Positions 1 to 9,799 of a DNA stretch of 64,000 bases are shown here, in pieces. The stretch comes from Cryptomeria japonica (taxonomy: Eukaryota > Streptophyta > Pinopsida > Cupressales > Cupressaceae). Position numbers and translations under genes: made by a program. The stretch is from contig NC_081408.1 of assembly GCF_030272615.1 (NCBI RefSeq), positions 609,961,673 to 610,025,672 of the forward strand. Direction: 5' to 3'. The notes beneath the pieces are model-generated. The model worked only from the letters and a program-made list of their open reading frames with translations, was not told the DNA's origin and did not search any database. How positions within the stretch are numbered: position 1 is the first letter of the stretch; the number at the start of each line of letters is the position of its first letter.

Positions 1-2
1 TT

Positions 3-1209
3 ATTCGCCAATCCTTACATTTTACTCTCGTCGCGGATACCCTGTATAAACGAGGTCTAGACGGTACTCTCTTAAGATGTCTGGAACAAGAAGAATCTAA
101 GAAGGCCTTACATGAAGTCCATAATGGCATTTGTGGCACTCATTCAAGTGGTCTTACCCTTTCAAAGAAACTCATACGCTTGGGCTACTATTGGCCGACT
201 ATGGAACGGGATTCTTTTAAATAGCAAGAACATGCAAACAATGTCAAATCCATGGGAATTTGATCCATGCACCAGCACAAGAACTACATGCTTTAGCAAC
301 ATCTTGGCCTTTTTGTCAGTGGGGACTTGATCTAGTAGGAAAGATAAATCCTTCCTCATCTAATGGACACAAATTCATCCTGGTAGCTACTGAATATTTC
401 ACAAAATGGATTGAAGCGGTACCTCTCATCAATATCACAGGAAAACAAATTGTTGCATTTATCTTGAACTACATCATCTGTTACTATGGAATACCAATGA
501 CCATTATCACTGATAATGGGCGACCATTCAAGAATCAAGATGTACAAGAACTCTGTGAGAAGTTCAAAATCCAGTACAGATTCTCCACACCATATTATCC
601 ACAGGGAAATGGGCAGGCAGAAGCATCTAACAAAACTATTTTGAAAATCCTCAAAAAGACAGTGAATGATGCTAGGAAAGATTGGCATATCCAACTAAAC
701 CCTGCTCTATGGGCCTACCGCACCAGTATCCGCACACCGACAGGTGCCACACCTTTCTCTCTTGTATATGGATCAAAAGCCATATTGCCAATCGAAGTAG
801 AGATACCCTCTCTACGTTTATCACTAAAAGGACTCATCCCAGATGAAGAACAAAGAGTATCTAGACTGCAAGAGTTAGAACTAATCCATGAACGCAGACA
901 CAATGCCTTTGATCATCTAAAGGTATATCAGCAAAGAATGTGCCGGAGCTATAATCATAAGGTTAAGCCAAGAATCTTTCAAGTGGGAGAACTAGTGCTA
1001 AAGAAAATCCACACAACTAGGCAGATCGAGAAAAGAAAGGAAAATTTGAGCCAAACTGGTTAGGTCTGTTTGTGGTCACAACAGTATTTGGGTCAGGAGC
1101 ATATCAGTTATCAACACAGAACGAAGATCAACTTGAAGAACCTATCAATAGCATACATCTGCAAAAATTCTATGTTTGGAAAACCAAAAAGAAAAATAAA
1201 AAACAGTGA
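3..1209 (+). pseudogene. Tat-type Ty3/gypsy integrase (decayed, 5' part outside window)
   Basis: Integrase of a Ty3/gypsy LTR retrotransposon, which would insert element cDNA into the genome. The H2C2 zinc-binding region is at the start (HEVHNGICGTH near base 110, then CKQCQ near 232). It is broken by an in-frame TAG near 222 and a frameshift there. The catalytic core follows in one open frame from 260: GLDLVG (first Asp), ITDNG (second Asp), GNGQAEASN (Glu), so the DDE triad is intact. Near 1037, in an A/G run, a second frameshift moves the C-terminal GPF-like module (EPNWLG, then VVTTVFGSGAYQLS) to another frame that stops near 1209. The wording of the core (WPFCQWGLDLVGKINP) is typical of the plant Tat/Athila branch. 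The rest of pol lies left of the window. Confidence 0.88.
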
Positions 1210-1365
1210 AAAATTAGAAAAATCAAAAACAGTGAAAAATCAGAAAAAATCAAAAACAGTGAAAAATAAAAAAAAATAAAAAACAGGGAAAAATCAGAAA
1301 AATCCTAAAAAGTGAAAAAGCAGAAAATCAAAAAAAAAATCAAATATCAGAAAAAGTGCAATAAA
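1190..1365 (+). repeat. A-rich degenerate tandem repeat after integrase
   Basis: Direct repeats of roughly 16-30 bp built on GAAAAATCAGAAAAATC and AAAAACAGT follow the integrase stop. Almost no C or T occurs on the plus strand. Purine-rich low-complexity tails between integrase and the 3' LTR are common in Tat elements, so this is read as part of the element. Short open frames here encode only Lys/Asn-rich sequence and are not genes. Confidence 0.7.
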
Positions 1366-2500
1366 ACAGATGGTGAAAACCTGGCAAATAGGCGCTATCT
1401 GTCCGCTAGCTCTTCCATCTATTGCATTTTTCCGCTTGCTTTCATTTTTCCATTAGCGCTGATCATCATGAAGCATTTATACATATGCAAGCATCCCAGG
1501 TGGCTTCTTACCATGGTTTGGATCATTGGATATATCATAACGAATTTGTTTCTAGGCTTGGGGCAAAATCCTACACCTAGCAGGGGGCAAACTTTTGACC
1601 ATTTTGAGCTTAATCAAACAAGTAGAACAAACAGTTAGACAAATCTTATCAAGCGAAAACTAAGACACATACAACATTGAACACAAGATCAAACTATCAA
1701 CTATCAACTATCAAGCTATCATGAAATCGATCTAAGCACATCACACACTTTTCAGTGGACAATATCTTTTTTGGTTAATGATTGTAACATGATTGTTCAA
1801 CTTTTCTATATTGCTTTTCACTATCATGATTTCTGAGTAACTCTGGGATGTCATTGACTAGAGGAACAAGGAAGAAACATGATATTTTTCTTGTCTGCTA
1901 TCTGAAAATTAATCACGAATATGTGCAAATTTGTCTCGGGACATGATCATCAGAGTATCATTGAAGACATTTCCGATTTGCGTATTGAAATGATTAATAT
2001 TGCCTGATTTATGCAAACAACACTCAGGTCATCTCGGTTCAATTATACCTTGATGCTTGTGTTAACTTGCTATATCAAAATCCAGGAAAGAAGTGCTCAG
2101 GTCATCATGGTTTAATTATACCATCGATGTTTGCACTCACTTCCCACATTTCAAAATCTCAATGATGACAAAAACGCAAAATAATCCAGTGAGTGGTCCG
2201 GTCGTAGCTTTGCATTTTAGCTTGCATTTCATTCTTGCATGGGATCCAACCAAGCTCCTTTTATCCAAGGTTAAATCTATTGCAGGAATCAACAAAGTAT
2301 CATCACGGGTGTATACAGAATCAGAATAACGCATCTCTTTCATGATATTATCGACCTAGCTCAAATCTTATGCTATCTCCCTCAAATGCATCAACATCAA
2401 CATATCCAAAAATTTCTGCAACAAATATCAACAAACTGTCAGTTCTTTATCTAATCAACCTTATCAAATCAAATCAATCAATCAAACCTAATCAATTCTA
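1366..2500 (+). other. Non-coding tail of the Tat element
   Basis: No coding signal is seen between integrase and the LTR. A diverged direct duplication of about 70 bp is visible: CTCAGGTCATC..GGTT.AATTATACC at about 2023-2090 and again at 2096-2165. GGGGCAAAATCC and AGCAGGGGGCAAAC near 1560-1590 resemble extra polypurine tracts, which Tat elements often carry in this tail. Its place in the element is inferred from position. Confidence 0.5.
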
Positions 2501-2504
2501 TCAC

Positions 2505-2694
2505 GTCTTATACAGGATGAATCCTTCCTGAAACCAGACGATCTGATTCTGATTCATGTCTTATACAGGATGTATCCTTCCTGAAACCAGACGTGATCAT
2601 CAATGTCTTATACAGGATGAATCCTTCCTGAAACCAGACAGTATGATCATCCATGTCTTATACAGGATGAATCCTTCCTGAAACAGGACTGAAT
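2505..2694 (+). repeat. Four-copy ~50 bp minisatellite in Tat tail
   Basis: Four direct copies begin at 2505, 2557, 2605 and 2655 (periods 52, 48, 50). Each has GTCTTATACAGGATG(A/T)ATCC and then TTCCTGAAACCAGAC; the spacers differ. The fourth copy has AAACAGGAC in place of AAACCAGAC. Tandem repeats between integrase and 3' LTR are a known trait of Tat/Ogre elements. Confidence 0.9.
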
Positions 2695-2967
2695 CAAATC
2701 AATCAAGATTTTTCAATCTTACCGATCTAAGCAATCAAGCTAATCAAAGAACTCACACTTTCATCAAACAACAGTTGCATAAATCAAATCAAATCTATCG
2801 GGATATCAATCTCGCAAAAACTCCAAAGATCAATTATCTCAATTGATCTCTCAAGGGGGCATCATTATACTGGAATTCAGCAATCAAGAGTTGGGGAATC
2901 CTATCAAATCAATACCATCATCAAAATGAGATTATTCTTTCAATCAACACATCATCACACCTCGCTT

Positions 2968-2982
2968 CAAAGAGGGGCAAAA
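2968..2982 (+). other. Polypurine tract of Tat element
   Basis: CAAAGAGGGGCAAAA lies directly before a TG that opens an LTR-like segment. This is the expected plus-strand primer of an LTR retrotransposon, and it fixes the proposed 3' LTR start at 2983. Confidence 0.7.
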
Positions 2983-3900
2983 TGTATACACCTAAAAATG
3001 GTCTGAAAATAATTAATTAAATAAGCAATTATTTAATTAATCTCTCCTACCCAATTTAATTGAATTCACTAAGCAATTTGATTAAATCTCTCATTCATCT
3101 ACTTATTAATAAATCTAAGGATCTACTAAATAGGTTCATTTCACCCCTTTATTTAATTAATTCAAATTAATTAATTCCCTCCATCAAAATCATTTCTTCT
3201 AATCCCCTAATTAATTAAAACAAATCAAATCATGAGTTGTTGAGATTAATTAGCCATTTTCCTAATATTTTAATTTTTAAATTCAAATTCTCCTAACTTC
3301 TACCACTCCTAAACCTAACCATTCCTAAACCTAACCCATTCTACCTACCACCTTGTCCCCTTTCATCCAACATCTTCTAGAACCTTTGTGACACTTGTCA
3401 CTAAGTGTTCCCTTTAATCCAACTCCCTCCAATTTAACCATTGATAGCTTCAGATCAATATCAACCGTTGATTCATGCCAACTCACCCCTAGCCTTGGAA
3501 AATCCTATAAATAGACCTCATTTTGGAGCTTTTGGAGCACAAAGGGTCCCAATTTGATTTCATCTTATGCATTGTTACTATAGGCATCTAGCTTATAGTT
3601 TATCAGTTTTAGCAATGTTATCATGCTCATTTTAGCTTAAATCTTAGCTTAATCATGCTAGGATAATCATGAATTCATATAGCTTAATCATGTTATTCTT
3701 GTTAGATCATGCATTTTCAGCATTCAAATCCTCCATCTAAGTGTAGTCAAGTCACTGGAATTTGCATACTAAGATCTGAGAGCAAAATTCATACTCACAT
3801 TTGCGAGGAGGCAATAAGTCGATTAGCTATGGTTTTTCATTTCATTGATTTAATCTACTAACCATGCTTGTAATGATTTATTGAGTGCATTGTGTTTGCA
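2983..3900 (+). mobile_element. 3' LTR of Tat-type retrotransposon (~918 bp)
   Basis: Begins TGTATACACC just after the polypurine tract; a plausible end is GTGTTTGCA at 3900, giving TG...CA ends. A clear TATA box (TATAAATA, 3506-3513) sits in the middle, as expected for the U3 promoter. The partner 5' LTR is outside the window, so the right edge and target duplication cannot be checked. The 36+21 bp array starts 30 bp past this edge. Confidence 0.6.
3506..3513 (+). promoter_or_regulatory. LTR TATA box
   Basis: TATAAATA in the context CCTATAAATAGACC, about 520 bp into the LTR. It is the likely core promoter of the Tat element. Confidence 0.6.
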
Positions 3901-3930
3901 GGTACATGTACAATTCACAGAGCACGACAA

Positions 3931-4303
3931 TGTGAATTTGACTCCACTTTCTTTGCTTCATTATAGCATGAACTTGAGGGTTTATAGTGCGAACTTGAAT
4001 CCAAATTATTTGCTTCATTAAAGTGTGAACTTGACTCCAAATTATTTGCTTCATTATAGTGTGAACTTGACTTATTATAGTGTGAACTTGACTCAACTTT
4101 TTTTGCTTCATTATAATGTGAACTTGAGGGTTTATAGTGTGAACTTGACTCCAAATTATTTGCTTCATTATAGTGTGAACTTGAGGGCTTACAGTGTCAA
4201 CTTGACTCCACATTATTTGTTTCATTATAATGTGAATTTGACTCATTATATTGTGAACTTGACTGCACTTTCTTTTGATCTTTATAGTGTGAACTTGACT
4301 CGT
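3931..4303 (+). repeat. Higher-order tandem array, 36 bp + 21 bp units
   Basis: About 13 copies of a monomer starting GTGTGAACTTGA. Two lengths alternate: a 36 bp unit ending in TTGCTTCATTATA and a 21 bp unit ending in GGGTTTATA or TCATTATA. Starts are at about 3931, 3965, 3988, 4024, 4060, 4081, 4117, 4138, 4174, 4195, 4231, 4252 and 4288, so the higher-order period is 57 bp. Both lengths are multiples of three and lack stops in several frames, so spurious repetitive ORFs appear on both strands. Further copies lie at 4516-4577 and, inverted, at about 9385-9426 and 9800-9832. Confidence 0.88.
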
Positions 4304-4334
4304 ATATATTTACATATATGCATATGTACATATA

Positions 4335-4488
4335 TATAGACAACGCCATTTTATTTTGTTCAAAGATGTGCAATGATGGATTTGTCCTCATTGGTACCTG
4401 CAGATATTGATTTTTTTTCATCATTTATCTCAATGGTATTGAGGGTTTCATTTCAATGATCTGTCTCTGTATATATATTTATATAGGC
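4335..4488 (+). repeat. Block A, inverted copy of 8280-8420
   Basis: Contains CATTTTATTTTGTTCAAAGATG, a short unique stretch, GGTACCTGCAGA, TCATTTATCTCAAT, TTTCATTTCAATGATCTGTC and TATATAGGCACAC. The same words occur in the same order, reverse-complemented, at 8280-8420 just upstream of the transposase start. Shorter inverted remnants lie near 8590-8640, 9360-9375 and 9868-9882. Confidence 0.8.
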
Positions 4489-4509
4489 ACACACACACAC
4501 ACACACACA
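4489..4509 (+). repeat. (CA)n microsatellite
   Basis: About ten CA dinucleotides followed by a short (TA) run. It sits between block A and two further array units, and a matching (AC)n tract lies at 9015-9045 on the other side of the transposase. Confidence 0.9.
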
Positions 4510-4515
4510 TATATA

Positions 4516-4577
4516 TAGTGTGAACTTAACTCATTATAGTGTGAATTTGATTCAACTTTCTCTGCTTCATTATAATG
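4516..4577 (+). repeat. Two more units of the 36/21 bp array
   Basis: TATAGTGTGAACTTAACTC and TATAGTGTGAATTTGATTC, the second continuing to TGCTTCATTATAATGTG. They match the monomers at 3931-4303, separated from them by block A and the CA tract. An ATATGGTTATTGTCCACAT word follows at about 4583-4602 and recurs inverted near 8459, 9046 and 9839. Confidence 0.8.
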
Positions 4578-4647
4578 TGTTTATATGGTTATTGTCCACA
4601 TACATACATGTGTGTGTGTGTGTGTAGACAGACACAATAGCATAGAC

Positions 4648-4930
4648 AAATTTGCATAAAATCAAATAAAAAAACCAAGTTTCATTCAAAGCATAGAAGA
4701 AAATTGAACAATTCAAAGCAATGGAGGATTGCATATTTAATATGACATGACTGACTGTTTCCCACAAAAATTTAAATTTAAAAATAACTAGCTACCACAA
4801 TCGAATGCATTGCACATTTGAACTATATTATAAGACATAATTTTCCATGTCACTTTCATTACAATCCAATTCATTGTATACTTTTGAGTTCTGCAAATTC
4901 CCTTTGCACATTCCTAATGTAACTATTTGT
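4648..4930 (+). repeat. Left long terminal inverted repeat
   Basis: Pairs with 10120-10401 over about 280 bp with scattered mismatches and small gaps. Shared words include TTCAAAGCATAGAAGAAAA, ATTTAATATGACATGAC, AGCTA.CACAATCGAATGCATT and CATGTCACTTTCATTACAATC. The inner edge fades into a TATG-rich low-complexity tract (4935-5060). Confidence 0.85.
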
Positions 4931-5901
4931 TTGCAATATGTATGTATGTTATACATATGCATATGTATGTATATGTGCATATGTGCAATTCTATGTACAT
5001 GTGCATATGTATGTAGGTGGATATGTATATGTATGTACTTATGCATTTGAATATGTATGTATGAATGTGTAAGGATTGTATGCATGTTGTCAAATGTCAA
5101 ATACAGTCAAAAAGTTATTTTGCATTCAATAAAGTATGGATGATTTGTTGTGACAACGTTACGCTACCTCCGATTATTACAATTTTTTGTAGGCGTGCCA
5201 GAGCATTGATGGAAGAACCATACTTGTGGAAGATCATCATATCAGTGTAAATGTGTTTATTAACACACTTAAATTCTTTGGAGATTATGCCTTTAATGCT
5301 TACATCTTGTATTAATTTGTGTAGATATCTTAGGTAGTTATGCATTTCTTATTAAATGTGTTTCTAAACACACTTTAGTTTGTTTTGCATTTTGTTGTGA
5401 TCGTTATGGCAGCAATTGCAAACGCAATAAGGGGTCACTATGTCGAAGACAACAAGCCTTCCTCTCAGGTAAAGTCAATATGACTTTACTTTGGCAATGA
5501 TCTAGTAGACAATGCAATTTGTGATTTGTTTATGTTTCAATTTGTGAATTGTTTATATTTCAATTTGTGAATTGTTTATGTTTCAATTTTTGTAAATTCC
5601 TCACTTAGTTCATATGGCTGCAAGAAACACACTTAGTTCACATTAGAAAAAAATCTAGTAGAAAATGCAATTTATGAATTTTTTTATCTTTCAATCTTCT
5701 CTTTATGGAACTTTACTTTGGCAATGATCTATTAGACAATGCAGTTTCTTATTTGTTTATGTTTCAATCATCTCTTTTGGGGACTTTAATTTGTTCAATT
5801 TTAACATTTATATGCCTATGTTGTTGTGTTCATGTTATATATATATATTATTGATCAAAATGAGTGCCCCATTTGCAAATAAAACTAAGACAAAGAATTG
5901 T
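4931..5901. other. Non-coding 3' region of the transposon
   Basis: A TATG/TACA low-complexity tract covers 4935-5060. Around 5515-5590 there are three direct copies of a ~26 bp unit (GTTTATGTTTCAATTTGTGAATT). A diverged duplicate of 5485-5545 (ACTTTACTTTGGCAATGATCTA) lies at 5700-5770. Two exon-like plus-strand pieces at 5191-5250 and 5406-5468 are discussed as a finding. No other coding signal is seen. Confidence 0.5.
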
Positions 5902-8232
5902 TTAATGGTATCTTATTAGATATTTTGGTAGAGGTTCTACGACTGTGGCCACATCTTTTGTCCTCTTTGCACGCTTGGATGCCTTTTCAGCTGCCTTCCT
6001 CACCTTCTCAAACTTTGCTTCTACATCTTTCTTTGCCTTCTCTTGTATTTGAATGAACTTCTCTTGGAAATCCTGCAATTTTTTGGCTTGTTTTTCCACC
6101 CTCATAGCCTCCTTTTCTATCGCTTCTGCTTCACGTTGTGCCTTCCTCTGTCTCATTCGTTCTTTCTTTCATTCTACCAATTCCTCATCTCTTTTCCTTT
6201 CAACCTCTTTATCTTTTTCCCTTTGAATGTACTCATCAGATGTCAAGATTTGTGACTGGCTACTAAGACATAGCACCCCTTTCCTACCTCCACATGAAGA
6301 TTGATTCATTCTTTGCATTGGAATTCTTAAGAATCTGGTGATTTGCCTTGGCACCTGTTGCCCATCCTCTTGTGTACATGGCACAAAATCGGGCTCGTCT
6401 TCACAATCAACACCATCTTGCTGCTCCTACTTGACTACATTGGTGAAGTAATGTATCACATTTGCTGGATCAATTTCTAGCAGACTTGACATGGAAAGGG
6501 TTACATCATCACAGTTGGTTGCTTCTTGGGTCCAGTCTGGTATGACAACTTGTGTTGGCAAAGACATTCTTGCTGATGAACTTTCCAAACCCTTATTTGG
6601 TTGGATGGTTTGTGGGGGAAGACCTGGTTTGGTAGTTTGTGGTGTCAAACTTGTACCCTCAACCATTGCTTGTGTTTCGCTATGGCATTCTACAAAATCT
6701 TGAATATCTTCATCATTATAAGCTACCAACCACAAGCAAGCTTCCACTGCCATATGCTCTGGTTCTTCATCCCTTGAAGTGGCATCATGTTCTGTTCCAA
6801 CAGTTGGTTGTATATCAATTGCAACCTCAAATACCTCAGTTGGCCTCATATCATTCTACAATGCAGATTGGGTAAGTGGCCAAATCCTTGTCCTATGGAA
6901 GCCACTAATTATATTAGTCGATGTCAATGCTTGGGCAAAGGCCTTGCTCGCAAGAGTTTCCAACTCTTCCCTTCCAATTTCAATTTGTGGGTACTTTGAC
7001 ATCCATATACTCCTCTGCTATTTGAAATAATTCTTGAAAGGTGAGAATACAGAAACATCAAGTGGCTACAATTTGTGGCTTGTATGAGCAGGAAGGGTTA
7101 CCGAATCTATACTTATCCACCTTTCTTCTTCAATTGTCTTGAAGGCTACATGGCTTCCATGACCGTCGAAGATCAGTAGGGCCCTATGTGAGGGTGAAAC
7201 TCCACCAGGGATTGAATGTGCAAAATTTTTCAACCAATTTAAGAACAACTCCTTTGTCATCCATGCATGTTCTTGGACTGCCATGCATGCTCCTAGCTCA
7301 CAGTTTGCAATGTAGTTTCGGATATGCCTCTTAAATTTGAACAAATAAAATCCAGGAGTGCTGAAACCACATGCATTAACACATGCCAAAATAGTAATCC
7401 ACTCTCTACTCTTGGAAATTAGGTGTGGTACACACTTATGGCCCAATTTGGCTCTCACTCTCATTCCACAATTCCTCCCAGCTTGCACACCAGTCTCATT
7501 ACAATTCCAAATACGACATCTACCATATTGATTGAGGTTGTACATTACCTCCAAGTTGTCATAGAAAGAGGCAACAATACAAGGTTGAAGCATAATAGCC
7601 CTATCATAGTCCACTCCTTTTGCTATTCTCATTGTCAGATCAGGGTGTCTTCGTCTAAAACCTGCCCACCATGACCTCCCTGGCATCCCATTTTTGAATG
7701 GATTAGGTCGATTCTTGCAAATTTGGGCAACAGTTGATTGAAGTTGACTGATTTGGAGATTGTGACCAATTTCAGCCATGTGTTTGCGCCATTGGACAAC
7801 TTCATCCTCCTCCTCTACTGATAAAATGGTGCGTGGACCCCTCACAGTTGTGGTTGTGACTCCCATCAACCATGCCCTCAAAGAGGCAACAAGGATACCA
7901 TTCTTGATTAATGTGCCTCTAACATACATGTGCTTGTCTTCTATGCATAATATTGCTTCTTTCATGCCAAATATGCTCCATTTTGGTTTGGGAACCTTTG
8001 AGGCCACCTGTACTTGTGGTGTTTTTGGAATAGTATTATAGGCTATAGTAGAACGGTCATGTATAACAGTAGTTTCCACATCAGTTGCATTGTTAGGTGA
8101 ATGGTCATCTACAACATGAGTCATTAGGTCTTCATTTTTGACAAAACTATCTTCATCAGGGAAGTGCACCCCACGAGTGACTCTAAGTGTTCGACGTCTA
8201 ACACATCTATTTCCCTTTCTACCTGGTGCCAT
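5902..8232 (-). pseudogene. pogo/Tigger-like (CENP-B/jerky type) DDE transposase, five in-frame stops
   Basis: One continuous frame of 776 residues from ATG at 8232 (MAPGRKGNRC) to TAA at 5902, with no frameshift. A basic N-terminus is followed by a CENP-B/Tc5-type DNA-binding region (about 85-205, with MPGRSWWAGFRRRHPDL). The DDE domain follows: NCNETG at 243-248, where an Asp is expected but Asn245 (AAT) is found; LIFDGHGSH with Asp356; and PLDV with Asp392, giving DD35D spacing. The C-terminal ~380 residues end in a Lys/Glu/Ala-rich coiled coil (about 695-765). Stops: TAG at 7063-7065 inside the conserved HKL-stop-PLDV, TAG near 7024, TAG near 6850, TAG near 6425, TGA near 6170. It would have cut and pasted this element; it is now dead. 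Family placement is secure at superfamily level, not by lineage. Confidence 0.85.
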
Positions 8233-8279
8233 TATATTCAGTGAACTTACAATGATCAGGTACCAACGATAAATGCAAC

Positions 8280-8420
8280 TGTGTGTGCCTATATAAATAT
8301 ATATACAGAGACAGATCATTGAAATGAAACCCTCAATGCAATTGAGATAAATGATGAAAAATAAATCAATTTCTGTAGGTACCAATGAGTAAAAATCCAT
8401 CTTTGAACAAAATAAAATAG
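8280..8420 (-). repeat. Block A', inverted copy of 4335-4488, upstream of transposase
   Basis: Reverse complement of block A, in the same word order, covering the likely 5' UTR or promoter of the transposase. The longer ORF starting at 8400 reads into this repeat, so the inner ATG at 8232 is the better start. Confidence 0.8.
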
Positions 8421-9011
8421 TACCATGTCTCTATTTCTGTATGCCTGATAATATTTAGACAATAACCATATAGCCACAGAACTTGAAACAACCATGCAGA
8501 GTTAAGTATGTAACTGTGATGTGATTGAAAATTTGATATTGTTGATCTTCTATTAGATAGTGAACAATTACATCATTAAACATCTTTCAACAAAATAAAA
8601 TGGTGTTGTGTATATATACACACAAATACACACATAGATACAAAACTTGAAACATTATATAACAAGGAGAGAAACTAGAAGCACAAGATGCATGAGTGAA
8701 AGATTTAACTGTGATGTGATTAAAAAGTGGATATTGCTGATAGTGTATTAAGATGCAGATTCATTTCTCAAATGACTAATAATTGAATGATGTTATTGTA
8801 TTTCTCATATGAAATTTATTGGAGGTAATATAGCGTATGCCTGATAATATTATTTATAGTGAGTATATTAACAAATTGAAGGCAGAGCAAACAATGAAAA
8901 TGCCTCAAAAAATCTTCATTTCCCAAAGTTTTTAGGGCAATGTAGTTGGCGGTAATTCGTGCCAAGTGGCCCATAAACGTGTATGTGAGAAGGTTGTTAT
9001 ATGTTGACAAT

Positions 9012-9048
<37 letters not shown>

Positions 9049-9426
9049 GGACAACAACCTTATAGCCAATATATAGTCATTGTAAGTAATACTATCAGGC
9101 ATACACATTATTGTAATGATAAATAATGAAGGGGTTTCAAATAATTATGAACATTAATCAATTTTCTTTTGCATTCTCTGTAATTATTTTGGCATTATAA
9201 ATAGAGAGACACCATTTAACAACACACCCATAAAATTAAATAATAAATAATGATGGGTTTCAAATAAAACAAATAGATAATCATTTTTTTTTGCCATTCT
9301 CTGTGAGGATTTCAACATTATTATACTGTAAGGATTTCAACATTATTAAATTATAATAGAGCATTGAAATGAAACCTATATCACAAAATGAAGCAAAGAA
9401 AGTGGAGTCAAGTTCACACTATAATG
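8421..9426. other. Right sub-terminal region of the transposon
   Basis: Non-coding. Inverted fragments of left-side blocks are scattered here: ACAATAACCATATAGCCAC (8460), CATCTTTCAACAAAATAAAATGG (8580), GTATGCCTGATAATATT (8440 and 8835), (AC)n at 9015-9045, TGTGGACAACAACCTTATAG (9046), ATTGAAATGAAACC (9362), then inverted array units up to the TRIM. Tandem AGGATTTCAACATTAT copies lie at 9306-9345. Confidence 0.5.
9015..9045 (+). repeat. (AC)n microsatellite
   Basis: About fifteen AC dinucleotides. Confidence 0.95.
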
Positions 9427-9585
9427 TGTTACAAGTGTGGTTGCCATTGCACCAAAAGATCAACCTATTAATGCCCAATACAACCACTAGACTTATAGAA
9501 TTCACAGGAGGCGGTTAAGCCATGTCACAAACCCAAGCGCTGTGCTGCACAACACAAGGAGACCAAGGGCATACACCTTGCAACA
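9427..9585 (-). repeat. TRIM 3' LTR
   Basis: 159 bp copy; on the minus strand it runs TGTTGCAAGG to TTGTAACA. Same length as the partner at 9641-9799. Confidence 0.9.
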
Positions 9586-9626
9586 ATCCCCCCTAGTGCA
9601 AGCGAGGGGTTTGAACCTGCGACCAA

Positions 9627-9638
9627 GCTCTGATACCA
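9627..9638 (-). other. TRIM primer-binding site (tRNA-iMet)
   Basis: GCTCTGATACCA on the plus strand is the complement of TGGTATCAGAGC, the standard plant primer site. It lies two bases inside the 5' LTR end at 9641. Confidence 0.9.
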
Positions 9639-9640
9639 CT

Positions 9641-9799
9641 TGTTACAAATGTAGTTGTCGTTGCACCAAAAGATCGACCTGTTAATGCCCAATACAACCA
9701 CTAGATTTATAGAATCCACAAGAGGCGGTTAAGCCATGTCACAAACCTGAGCGTTGCGCTGCACAACACAAGGAGACCAAGGGCACACACCTTGCAACA
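9641..9799 (-). repeat. TRIM 5' LTR
   Basis: 159 bp partner of 9427-9585, next to the primer-binding site on the minus strand. Confidence 0.9.

Larger units (their letters stand above)
9427..9799 (-). mobile_element. Complete TRIM/SMART miniature LTR retrotransposon, 373 bp
   Basis: Two direct 159 bp repeats (9427-9585 and 9641-9799) with TG...CA ends flank a 55 bp centre. Next to the minus-strand 5' LTR (9641-9799) is the primer-binding site for initiator tRNA-Met (TGGTATCAGAGC on the minus strand, 9627-9638). Next to the other LTR is a G-rich polypurine tract (minus-strand AGGGGGGAT, about 9586-9594). Direct TAATG repeats at 9422-9426 and 9800-9804 are a perfect 5 bp target duplication, so the insertion is complete. 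It encodes nothing and would have depended on proteins of another element. By eye the LTRs differ at about 14 of 159 positions (~91% identity), all transitions. It split a unit of the GTGTGAACTTGA array. Confidence 0.93.

Noticed and set aside
3931-4303. Regular repeats resembling a CRISPR array
   Set aside because: Units are directly adjacent with no unique spacers, and the genome is plant nuclear.
3878-4339. Repetitive ORFs on both strands over the 36/21 bp array
   Set aside because: They are open only because unit lengths are multiples of three and lack stops; peptides are simple repeats with no start context or domain.
9595-9640. GGGGTTTGAACCTGCGACC as a tRNA B box, suggesting a SINE
   Set aside because: The equal LTRs, primer site, polypurine tract and target duplication show it is the internal part of a TRIM.
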